Assembly: GCF_021012795.1 (NCBI RefSeq) | Contig: NZ_VFYU01000019.1 | Location: forward strand, 1 to 63,848 | Length of the DNA stretch: 63,848 bases | Source: Psychrobacter sp. I-STPA10 | GTDB taxonomy: Bacteria > Pseudomonadota > Gammaproteobacteria > Pseudomonadales > Moraxellaceae | Direction: 5' to 3' | Part shown: one piece after another, positions 35,401 through 43,098 of the stretch | How positions within the stretch are numbered: position 1 is the first letter of the stretch | Layout of the letters: each line of letters opens with the position of its first letter | Made by a program: the position numbers and the translations under genes | The notes under the pieces: generated by a model | The model's input: only the letters and a program-made list of their open reading frames with translations | Told to the model about the DNA's origin: nothing | Databases searched by the model: none

Positions 35401-35594
35401 GTCTTGGTGAAGATAATTATCTGCATATTCGCTTATCTGAGCCCTTGCCCTACTATAGTGAACAACATGGTAGAAGGGTAACTTTTGATGAACTTAACCA
35501 AAAGGTACAGATAAACGCCATTGATATTTATGATAAAAATCCAATCATTATTAGCAAAGTACTGTTGGCATTGTCCTCTATTGCTAAATGCTAA
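32499..35594 (+). CDS. DUF4132 domain protein B (tandem duplicate of A)
   Basis: The 1031-residue protein is nearly the same as protein A over long stretches, including the start (MTNNAHDNET) and the end (LSSIAKC). It differs by scattered substitutions, clustered near residues 90-130 and 395-420, and lacks two hydrophilic linkers of A (near 455-500 and near 845-865). Shared features are the N-terminal helical region, the LDKLYETL coiled segment and the C-terminal DUF4132 motifs. It carries a copy of the same promoter region. Retention of two intact copies suggests the duplication is recent or useful. Function unknown. Confidence 0.82.
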   Translation: MTNNAHDNETNTLSYATPDNQFHWSKKQQKILDDYRANRFAQALAYQPEVDNTPIQASDVETTTSQQEQLLALANEWIQADDDALVDYQNCAKLWPTHLNLNSSDYSFTVDLNHRLFAKLSLSKKISFTAILASLQHTTYIQELCQRHRQTLFYIQAHIHQLKQQSPKEYEMLFNRHQQLLPSLRAFYFFADVPYPRQSFEHIKRPSWENTPSVQILFIHHTYNSAVFAPAYKQAVRSKAFKDRDTLPHLLDFIALSLSDTENKAKTDTKEKDEQAFASIATLLNHKFDDYRSRYQENIQQVLKVLQDYHHEQYLTWLLERIHNKNFSKLLAVWVNHYPIFTSLKMLEHLNTLYTSLNDYPDFSQMTKKLINEQYDEEKQKYDFLVYRAEILLPIIKNILTDILVNKPTDFEKIEMLHIKQDSNKQVTKPDTQQTTDTQTPTNCYHVAPIFAEVRDMIASTQSATASPSDEKQAQELSEWLTTPPWSYKKYRLPAPKLPEHLSIHGFPRPILQVDGSELALPLFENLLGILIKSNLKTWIDPLTDADMRAILSPFTRTSLNDLGQALWDVGITEPWGWLMNAEALPTIESLRPQQNRDLIRMMKANIELWYEVELQNNPSLNFANSADISAIVGELLYQYDRSTSHFRTLIKQVLADICDTTSLSLIELRDLAVPCLGFDAQGERHFDLDEAGNQRLTLRLDAHLSPLLLDMQGQLLNSFPRAKKGDDKERFRQVNNEIKQLKKQLDKLYETLNKQFERNLLLAESRQPLFMYEYFCHHPILQKYAQNLLWTVTIRPDQPNKEYISAGVYADNPLNHTFIMAEDGSFMNADYDEIAPEQFAEWQKKWQKNEQQTQYCVILTHPSYVSQSQIDSWVELLADHAITQPIEQINIPCLRATDEEKSVGKITRFDDCYFHINELFTQLQKVIGGGYKFREIKDDSLEISSVVEFSNEPELYGDQLFSRKNERLGEDNYLHIRLSEPLPYYSEQHGRRVTFDELNQKVQINAIDIYDKNPIIISKVLLALSSIAKC

Positions 35595-35648
35595 CACAAT
35601 GAATCAGCATAACCATCATTTATCATACAATTAAAAAAAGGACTAAAA

Positions 35649-37496
35649 ATGGTCAATAGCAATGAGATAAAAAGCAATACCACAGGTATTCCACAGGCAC
35701 TATTATCAACCGACTGGCAAAAAACCACCCGTAAACGCAATATTATATTGAATGAAACGGTGTCACGCTGTGCCAGCAATCACACAACATCAGTTTCAAC
35801 CTCGGCCTCAACAACGGATAAGCAAGATAACACAGAGGATAAACAACAAGTTCCTCTAGTTGATGCACTCACTGCCCCCGTTATCGCCAGCACAGGCGAG
35901 CCACTGCCCAGTGATGCCTTTGAGCAGTTGTTATTAATGCTTAAATTCAGCTCGTTGGATAAACCCATTATCACTTTATCCTCCGTATTACCTGCTTTTA
36001 CACCCGAATCACTGGCGACACTTGCCAATGAGTTATGGGACGACTATGAGGACACCAGTGGCAGGGACAAAGACAGTTGGTTTGATAGTTTTGATAAAAA
36101 TAAACGCTGGTTTATGACCGCCTCAGCATGGCTGGCAGATAAAAGTATTGCCGATAAGGTTTGGCAATTTATTAAAGACTATGAATCCATGCCTACCCAG
36201 CGTGGCTCCATCACCCACAGCTTTAAAGTATTGGCAACGCTTGCCAGCAACTATCCTGATAGTGAGCGTGCCGAGAAGTCATTGCAAATGCTGATAAAAA
36301 TCAGCCAAAAAGCCCGTTCTACATTGCGTCCACATGCCGATAAGGCATTGAGTCATTATGCCAAATGCTTAGGCTTAAGCACTGAGCAGTTGGCAGATAA
36401 GTTATTGCCTAATTTTGGCTTGGATAAATACGGCACATTGGTGGTTGATTATAATCCCCATCAGCCAGATTCACGCAAAATTACCGTCAGTCTAACCGAT
36501 GATTTAACCTTTGCTTATCATGATGAAACAGGTAAAGCGTTTAAAAACCCACCCAAAGCAGGGAAAAATGATGATGAAAATGCCGTCAAAGAATTTTTGG
36601 CTCAACACAAACTGGATAAAAAACAGCTTAAAGAGTTGCGTATCAACTTGCCCAAAAGACTAGAGCAAATGATGATAGAGCAACGGGCATTATCCTTAAG
36701 CGATTTTATGGATTATTACGTCCATCACCCCGTCATGGCTCAGTTAAGCAAACGACTACTATGGCAAGTACAGCTCACAGATAATAATGAGGTAAATGAC
36801 AGTCATCATAGCAGTGACAATGACAATAATAGTGCTAAGAGCAAGGACAACACTAAGAGTAAAAACAATGCTAAGGATAAAAGCAATAAATGCCAATTAT
36901 TTTGGCTGAGTGAAAGTCTTGAATTGCTTGATGCTGAGGATAATTTACTTAGTGAAGGTATATTAAAAAATAGCTTAGTGGCTAACAATGATAACAAACA
37001 TGATGCTAAAGATGCTAAAAAAGACACGCCTCAATCGGTAGCAACCCCAACAGTAACAATAACTCTCGTCCACCCCATTTTGTTAAGCAAAGAACAGCTT
37101 GCAACTTGGTCAGAGCAGTTTAATGATTATCAAATCATACAGCCATTTGCACAGCTAGCCCGTCCTGTTTATTCTCTGAGTGATAAAGAAAAATCAACGG
37201 GTGAAATACACCGTTTTGATAATGATACCTTTGCCACAGGCAGTGTCATTGGTTTACGTTCTGGTACTCAAAATTGGGAAGTCATACAGTATCGAGGTGG
37301 CTATTGTGGTGCTTATGACAAAGTAATAAATGGGCATAAACTGTCCATCACCTTGCAAGAAGGCTATCCTTTGTATGAAGGTGTACCTAAACCTGATAAT
37401 GGGCAACAAATAGAGCCTTTATTAGTGCCAAAAGATATTGATGATATCACCGCCAGTGAGTTTTTATTAGCCGTTGATTCGATGGTTAGGCTATAG
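35649..37496 (+). CDS. DUF4132 domain protein C (shorter)
   Basis: The 615-residue third DUF4132 protein is about half the length of A and B and only distantly similar to them. Visible parts are AKCLGLSTEQLADKLLPNFG, LDKYGTLVVDYNPHQPDSRK, DFMDYYVHHPVMAQLSKRLLW, VHPILLSKEQLATWSEQF, and FAQLARPVYSLSDKEKSTGE, the classic DUF4132 signature. A lysine/asparagine-rich insert (residues about 395-415) and an acidic N-terminal segment are low complexity. A good AAAGGA lies ahead of the ATG, 54 bp after B, so it is in the same operon. It may recognise the same partner as A and B. Confidence 0.85.
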   Translation: MVNSNEIKSNTTGIPQALLSTDWQKTTRKRNIILNETVSRCASNHTTSVSTSASTTDKQDNTEDKQQVPLVDALTAPVIASTGEPLPSDAFEQLLLMLKFSSLDKPIITLSSVLPAFTPESLATLANELWDDYEDTSGRDKDSWFDSFDKNKRWFMTASAWLADKSIADKVWQFIKDYESMPTQRGSITHSFKVLATLASNYPDSERAEKSLQMLIKISQKARSTLRPHADKALSHYAKCLGLSTEQLADKLLPNFGLDKYGTLVVDYNPHQPDSRKITVSLTDDLTFAYHDETGKAFKNPPKAGKNDDENAVKEFLAQHKLDKKQLKELRINLPKRLEQMMIEQRALSLSDFMDYYVHHPVMAQLSKRLLWQVQLTDNNEVNDSHHSSDNDNNSAKSKDNTKSKNNAKDKSNKCQLFWLSESLELLDAEDNLLSEGILKNSLVANNDNKHDAKDAKKDTPQSVATPTVTITLVHPILLSKEQLATWSEQFNDYQIIQPFAQLARPVYSLSDKEKSTGEIHRFDNDTFATGSVIGLRSGTQNWEVIQYRGGYCGAYDKVINGHKLSITLQEGYPLYEGVPKPDNGQQIEPLLVPKDIDDITASEFLLAVDSMVRL

Positions 37497-37577
37497 GCTA
37501 GTAGGCTAGCGATTTAATTGGCAATACTAAATTGGCTATATTGGCATAAATAAAAAAACTGACAATTAGGATTTACC

Positions 37578-38744
37578 ATGTCTAGTAAAAAACACACATC
37601 AGAGCAAACAACAGCACAACTATCAGAGCAGACAGCACAGCAACAGCAACGTCCGCCTGCAGAAGTGCGTTATGCCAATGAATTGCAACGCCTGCAAGAA
37701 TATGACCAGACACAACAAAAAACACAGCCCAGACCCACCCCACAAGGGTGGCAAATGTCGATGTTAGCAGTGCGAGATTTTATTTTGGGCAATGCCTCGC
37801 TTGATATTGAAAAAAAGCTGGTCTGTCCCGCAAGTATGATTGAGCGAATATTGGTAACGCTTGCCAGCCAGCGGGCATTATTGCTTATCGGTGAACCCGG
37901 TACTGCCAAATCCATGTTATCTGAATTATTGGCAACCGCCATCAGTGGTAACAGCACCTTGACGGTACAAGGCAGTGCTGCTACCAGTGAAGACCAAATT
38001 CGCTATGGCTGGAATTATGGCTTGCTATTGAATGAAGGTCCTAGCACTAAAGCGTTGGTTGCCTCACCTGTGATGCGAGCCATGCAAGAGGGCAAAATTG
38101 TCCGCTTTGAGGAAATTACTCGTTGTCCACCAGAAGTACAAGATGGCTTGTTATCCATATTATCTGAGCGTCTATTAATGGTGCCAGAATTGGCACATAA
38201 CGATGAACACGCCACCATTTATGCAAAGGCTGGTTTTAACTTAATTGCCACTGCCAATACACGTGACAAAGGGGTCAATGAGATGTCTGCCGCCCTAAAA
38301 CGGCGTTTTGCTTTTGAGACGGTGTTTCCCATTGCCCATATTGACGATGAAATGAGTTTGGTAAAACGTCAAGTCAAGCAATTATTAACTGAGCAAGGCA
38401 TTGATACTGCCCCCTCTGATGAGGTGATTAAGATTTTGGTTACCATGTGCCGAGAGCTACGCACAGGCATAAAAACCTCGGGCAATGCCATTGAAAAGCT
38501 ATCGACTACGCTAAGTACTGCCGAGGTGGTCAATGTAGCACAGGCGGTATGTTTGCATGGTTATTTTTTACGTGGCGATGCAGGCTCCCCTGCCGATATT
38601 TTAAATGCCATGCTTGGCTGTGCCATCAAAGATAACAATGATGACAAGCTTAAGTTACGCCGTTATCTTGACCACCACGCCAAACAACGCCCAGAATCTG
38701 GCTGGCAGGATTTATACCAATCCCGATTAGAGCTATTAGGGTAA
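37578..38744 (+). CDS. MoxR-type AAA+ ATPase (YehL-like)
   Basis: The 388-residue ATPase has Walker A GEPGTAKS (residues 105-112), Walker B with IVRFEEITRCPPEVQD, sensor 1 in LIATANTRD, and an arginine-finger region MSAALKRRFAFETVFP. The N-terminal 55 residues are Gln-rich and probably disordered. MoxR proteins are chaperone-like remodelling motors that act with VWA proteins; a VWA gene lies two genes downstream. It corresponds to E. coli YehL. The start has TTAGGATTTACC upstream. Only six bases separate its stop from the next ATG. Confidence 0.93.
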   Translation: MSSKKHTSEQTTAQLSEQTAQQQQRPPAEVRYANELQRLQEYDQTQQKTQPRPTPQGWQMSMLAVRDFILGNASLDIEKKLVCPASMIERILVTLASQRALLLIGEPGTAKSMLSELLATAISGNSTLTVQGSAATSEDQIRYGWNYGLLLNEGPSTKALVASPVMRAMQEGKIVRFEEITRCPPEVQDGLLSILSERLLMVPELAHNDEHATIYAKAGFNLIATANTRDKGVNEMSAALKRRFAFETVFPIAHIDDEMSLVKRQVKQLLTEQGIDTAPSDEVIKILVTMCRELRTGIKTSGNAIEKLSTTLSTAEVVNVAQAVCLHGYFLRGDAGSPADILNAMLGCAIKDNNDDKLKLRRYLDHHAKQRPESGWQDLYQSRLELLG

Positions 38745-38750
38745 TTGGTG

Positions 38751-41700
38751 ATGACAACTGTGACTGAGCCAACCACTACTCACCCAGCAAAAAACGCTAT
38801 TCAAGCGGTACATTTTATTGGTATTCGCCATCATAGCCCTGTGTGTGCTACCTTGGTGCAACAATGGATATTGACGCATCGCCCTGCGGTGGTATTGATT
38901 GAAGCCCCCAGTGATATTAAGCCACAGTTGGCACAGTTTTTTTTGCCACACCAATTGCCCATTGCCTTATACAGCTATCGCCAAGAGCGAGTTTTAGCAC
39001 AGCCTATTGCCGATTTGGATTTAGAGGGCAATAACTTAGAGGGCAATAATTTAGAAAACAACAATTTAGACGCTCAAGATAATATCCAAACAGCTCAAAG
39101 TTGGTTTCCCTTATTAGACTATTCACCAGAATGGCTCGCCATTCAGATAGCAGGTAAAATTAATGCCGAGATTGATTTTATTGACCTACCCCATTGGAGC
39201 TATCGGGCAAGTATTCATCATAATTGGCAAGACAGTACAGACAATCAAACCCCTTCATCTACTCAATCATTGGATAACGATAACCAAGCAAACAATCGTT
39301 ATCATCATATCCTTACCCAACTATTAGAACAAACGGGCTGTGATAATCAAGATGCCTTATGGGAGCGATGGTTTGAACAAACCACTGACCTGAATCATTT
39401 TGACAACCAATACTTTGATAATAAGCACTTTGACAATATTGAAACTCGGTTGGCTTATTATTTTGATGTGTTACGAGGTGACGCCAAAGGCTCACTAGAA
39501 GACCGTTGCCGAGAAGGATATATGGCACAATGGATTGCTTATCATCAAGACAAACTGGCAACGAGTCAGCAAAATAAGTACTCCAATAAGCAAAACAAAC
39601 AAGGGGGTATTTTGGTGGTGTGTGGGGGTTGGCACATCAATGGTATCAAACAGCAACTTAGCCAGTTACAACCACATTCAAAACAACAATTAAAACAACA
39701 GCCAACACAACAAAAAACAGAGGAAACCTTATTACCCTCACCACCTGATATGCAGCGTTATGTTAAGCAGTTTTTTCAATTGCAACATGCTCAATCACAA
39801 CATGAGCAGACAGAAGATAATAAAAATAATGCTGATATTAAAGGTGCTGAAAATAAGGATAGCAATGACTATAACGATGACGCTGAGTTTGATAATTTGT
39901 TACCACATACGCAAATTATCAGTCAAGGCAACTATCTAATACCGTTTAGCTTTAAGCAGGTCGAAAGCCTTATGGGTTATGGGGCAGGTATGCCCTCACC
40001 GCAGTATTACCAGTGGTTGTTTGATGCCAAGATGAACCACCAAATCGCCCATGACACCGCCATGATAGCCATTTGCCAAGCCATACGGCAAGCAAAACAG
40101 CCCCTATCCACAGCGACACTAACGGCATGGCAACACAGCAGTGCCAGTTTGGCAGCTCTGCGTGGTTTGGCTACCCCGAGTCGGCAAGAACTGCTAGATG
40201 CCATGTTAAGCTGTGTGGTCAATGATACCTTACCGATGGTCAGCCCTTGGAATGATTCTAAACTAAACCACGCCAGCAACGATGGCTGGCAATATTTGCG
40301 TTTATTACATAGCGATGACCACCCATTAATCCGCCTTGCGTTGACCACATTAACAGGACAACGCAGTGGCAGACTGGCACAGGATACCCCCACACCACCC
40401 CTACTCAGTGCCATTGAAACGTTGCTACAACGTTTTGACTTAATGCCCACTGACCAGCCACAAACATTAAAATTAAGCTATCGTGACCCCGTTGAGCGAG
40501 AAAAATTACATATTTTATGGCAATTATCAGTACTTAACATTTCTAGTGTGCAGTTAATTACCCAAAACACCAATCTAAACACTAACCAACAGTCAAACAA
40601 CAACTCAAATAACAACCCAAACACTAACCAAAAAGTAAATAGCCCTTTAGCCACTGAACAATGGCAACTACATAAAAATGCACATTGGCAAGTCGAGCTT
40701 ATCCAAGCTTCACGTTATGGGGCAAACCTTGTACAAGCCAGTCAAACAGCATTAAATGAACGCTTTTATCAAGTTCAGCAACTGCCTGATGCTGACAGCC
40801 AAATTGATGCCATCACCCAAATTTTTAGTAGCGTTATTCATTGTGGCTTTGATACATGGTCAGCCCAACTGATTACTCAGCTTGAACGGCTATTGCCACA
40901 TATCCAAAAACGCCAAGCCATCAGCAGATTGGGTAATCGGCTGATTAGTATGCAATTGCAAGGATTTTGGGGGCAAGATATTGAGCGTCTATTGGCGATG
41001 CCCTTAATTTTGGTGATTCAGCGTTTGCTATGGTTGGTCGATGGTGATTATAGTCATAGTAACAGCCAACATCATCAAGACAAACAAGCCGACATCACCA
41101 GTATCCAAATCATCACGCATGGCATTGAGCAAGCAGACAGACTCAATCAAATGGCACAAATAACACTAAGCTCACTTAACCCACTTAACTCATTTAGCCC
41201 ACTTAGCTCGCCCAGTTCTCAATCAGCAAATTTACCAACCACACAAGTAACACCGCTTGACCCATTGAGTATGTGCCAAGTGCTACAACGTCTAAGCCTT
41301 GATAATCAAACCAGTGCAACATTAAGAGGCAGTGCCGTTGGCAGTTACCAACGCTTGATTCATCAGTTTGGTCAATCTGCTCAGCTAGATTTAGTTGCCA
41401 TAGATTTAATTGGTATTATCAAAAGCGTGCCTGTGGTTGATAAATTGGGTGATTTTTTATTGGGATTGTTTGCCACTGCCCGCCATGAAATCACTCGCCA
41501 AGCGGATTTATTAGACAGTTTGCACCAAATTTTTAGCCAAATAAATGACACCGAATTTTTAACCGCATTGCCCAGTTTACGCCAAGCATTTGGCTGGTTT
41601 CCCCCACGAGAACGACAGCAACTTGCCAAACAACTTGCCTCTATTATGGGATTAAATAACGAGCAAGCACAACAGTGGCAACGGTTAATCCAACAACCCC

Positions 41701-41825
41701 TTCCCCAAGACAGCCAAACATTGGCAAGACAAATAAGTCATGCCAGCAAAATTGAGCAACAAACCTTAGCCTATCTGCAACAAATTTATCCGCCATTTTG
41801 GCAACAAATTTGGGAGCAAGACTGA
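38751..41825 (+). CDS. DUF5682 family protein (YehM-like)
   Basis: The 1024-residue protein opens with HFIGIRHHSPVCATLVQQWI and RPAVVLIEAPSDIK (residues about 20-55), the DUF5682 signature. The layout recalls the start of TraB/ChaN-like domains; that likeness is my inference. Later motifs are GGWHINGIKQQL and GYGAGMPSPQYYQW. It carries several simple-sequence linkers (LEGNNLEGNNLENNNL near 88-104; NQQSNNNSNNNPNTN near 615). It corresponds to E. coli YehM (about 760 residues), and the linkers explain much of the extra length. I chose the ATG at 38751; GTG and TTG codons precede it directly. The stop overlaps the next start (TGATG). Confidence 0.85.
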   Translation: MTTVTEPTTTHPAKNAIQAVHFIGIRHHSPVCATLVQQWILTHRPAVVLIEAPSDIKPQLAQFFLPHQLPIALYSYRQERVLAQPIADLDLEGNNLEGNNLENNNLDAQDNIQTAQSWFPLLDYSPEWLAIQIAGKINAEIDFIDLPHWSYRASIHHNWQDSTDNQTPSSTQSLDNDNQANNRYHHILTQLLEQTGCDNQDALWERWFEQTTDLNHFDNQYFDNKHFDNIETRLAYYFDVLRGDAKGSLEDRCREGYMAQWIAYHQDKLATSQQNKYSNKQNKQGGILVVCGGWHINGIKQQLSQLQPHSKQQLKQQPTQQKTEETLLPSPPDMQRYVKQFFQLQHAQSQHEQTEDNKNNADIKGAENKDSNDYNDDAEFDNLLPHTQIISQGNYLIPFSFKQVESLMGYGAGMPSPQYYQWLFDAKMNHQIAHDTAMIAICQAIRQAKQPLSTATLTAWQHSSASLAALRGLATPSRQELLDAMLSCVVNDTLPMVSPWNDSKLNHASNDGWQYLRLLHSDDHPLIRLALTTLTGQRSGRLAQDTPTPPLLSAIETLLQRFDLMPTDQPQTLKLSYRDPVEREKLHILWQLSVLNISSVQLITQNTNLNTNQQSNNNSNNNPNTNQKVNSPLATEQWQLHKNAHWQVELIQASRYGANLVQASQTALNERFYQVQQLPDADSQIDAITQIFSSVIHCGFDTWSAQLITQLERLLPHIQKRQAISRLGNRLISMQLQGFWGQDIERLLAMPLILVIQRLLWLVDGDYSHSNSQHHQDKQADITSIQIITHGIEQADRLNQMAQITLSSLNPLNSFSPLSSPSSQSANLPTTQVTPLDPLSMCQVLQRLSLDNQTSATLRGSAVGSYQRLIHQFGQSAQLDLVAIDLIGIIKSVPVVDKLGDFLLGLFATARHEITRQADLLDSLHQIFSQINDTEFLTALPSLRQAFGWFPPRERQQLAKQLASIMGLNNEQAQQWQRLIQQPLPQDSQTLARQISHASKIEQQTLAYLQQIYPPFWQQIWEQD

Positions 41826-43048
41826 TGACATTATCTGCACCACAGCCAATAGCAACTACAAAGTCACAAAATAGCGATGACGACCAGCCCCCATTATCTA
41901 TTCAAGACCGCTGGCGACTGTTATTAGGCGAAGTATGTGACAGCAGTTTTGGGCAAAATCAAAATTCCACCGTGAGCCAAATGAATCAACATCTCACTTG
42001 GCTATATGGTCGTGAACAAGCAGGTTTAGGCTTAAATACTGGCAATGGTGTTGGTGGTAGTGACAGCAATCAAGAACAGTTGCAACGCCAAGTAGGGCAA
42101 GGTGCGTCCACCTTAAGCACGCCAGAGTGGATAAATAACATTGAAGTGCTGTTTCCCAAACAAACCGTCGAACGCCTACAAAAAGATGCATTAGAACTCT
42201 ATCAACTCGATGACTTGGTGACCTGCCCTGAAGTTTTGCAACGGGCAACACCCAATCCCACCTTATTATCGGCAGTATTGCGTACCAAACATCTGATGAA
42301 TCCTGAGGTGCTGGCTATGGCTCGTAAATTAGTCAAGCAAGTGGTCGAGGAATTACTAAACAAATTAAAACTGGATATCGAGCGTAGTACTCTTGGTAAA
42401 AGAGAACCTGTCCAACTTAAAAAGCAAGGCAGTAGCAAACAACTGGCATTTAAAGCCACCATCAAACGCAACTTACAGCATTATGACCCCAAACGCCGTC
42501 AGCTTATCTTAGCCCAGCCGTGGTTTTATAGTCACCACAGCCCCAGTCTAAAAGAGTGGCAACTGATTATCTTGGTTGACCAAAGTGGCAGTATGGTCGA
42601 TTCGGTCATTCATTCTGCCATTGTTGCAGCAAGTTTTTGGGGCATACGTCGCTTACGTACCCATCTGATTGCCTTTGATACCAATGTTGTTGATTTGACC
42701 GACGAGGTACAAGACCCTGTCGAATTGCTGATGCAAGTACAGCTTGGCGGTGGCACCAATATCGCGAATGCGGTGCAGTATGCCAGTGAGCTTATCACTA
42801 TACCCAAACGCACCATGGTGGTGTTAATCAGTGACTTTTATGAAGGTGGTAATGAGGCGTGGCTTGTGCAACAAATCGCCCAATTACATACTCAAGGCAG
42901 CAAAGTATTGGCACTGGCTGCCTTAGATGAAAATGCCAACCCAAGCTACTGCCATGATACTGCCCAACAACTTGCCAAAGCAGGTGCCAGCGTCGCCGCC
43001 ATGACCCCTGCCAAACTGGCAGATTGGGTGATTGAAGTGATGGGATAA
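41825..43048 (+). CDS. VWA domain protein (YehP-like)
   Basis: The 407-residue protein has an alpha-helical N-terminal region and a von Willebrand A domain from about residue 240. It has an intact metal site: ILVDQSGSM (about 250-258), the Thr of GGGTNIANAV, and ISDFYEGG. VWA proteins of this type work as partners of MoxR ATPases, binding a target through Mg2+. It corresponds to E. coli YehP. The ATG shares one base with the preceding stop (TGATG), so translation is probably coupled. A frame opening at 41798 lies within the upstream gene. Confidence 0.9.
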   Translation: MTLSAPQPIATTKSQNSDDDQPPLSIQDRWRLLLGEVCDSSFGQNQNSTVSQMNQHLTWLYGREQAGLGLNTGNGVGGSDSNQEQLQRQVGQGASTLSTPEWINNIEVLFPKQTVERLQKDALELYQLDDLVTCPEVLQRATPNPTLLSAVLRTKHLMNPEVLAMARKLVKQVVEELLNKLKLDIERSTLGKREPVQLKKQGSSKQLAFKATIKRNLQHYDPKRRQLILAQPWFYSHHSPSLKEWQLIILVDQSGSMVDSVIHSAIVAASFWGIRRLRTHLIAFDTNVVDLTDEVQDPVELLMQVQLGGGTNIANAVQYASELITIPKRTMVVLISDFYEGGNEAWLVQQIAQLHTQGSKVLALAALDENANPSYCHDTAQQLAKAGASVAAMTPAKLADWVIEVMG

Positions 43049-43098
43049 TATTAACTAGTCATTAAAATAACTAGCCATTCAAATATAGAAATATAACT

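Noticed and set aside
32296..35594. The second DUF4132 gene as an assembly artefact
   Set aside because: The two copies differ at many positions, in linkers and upstream indels, so they are true duplicates.
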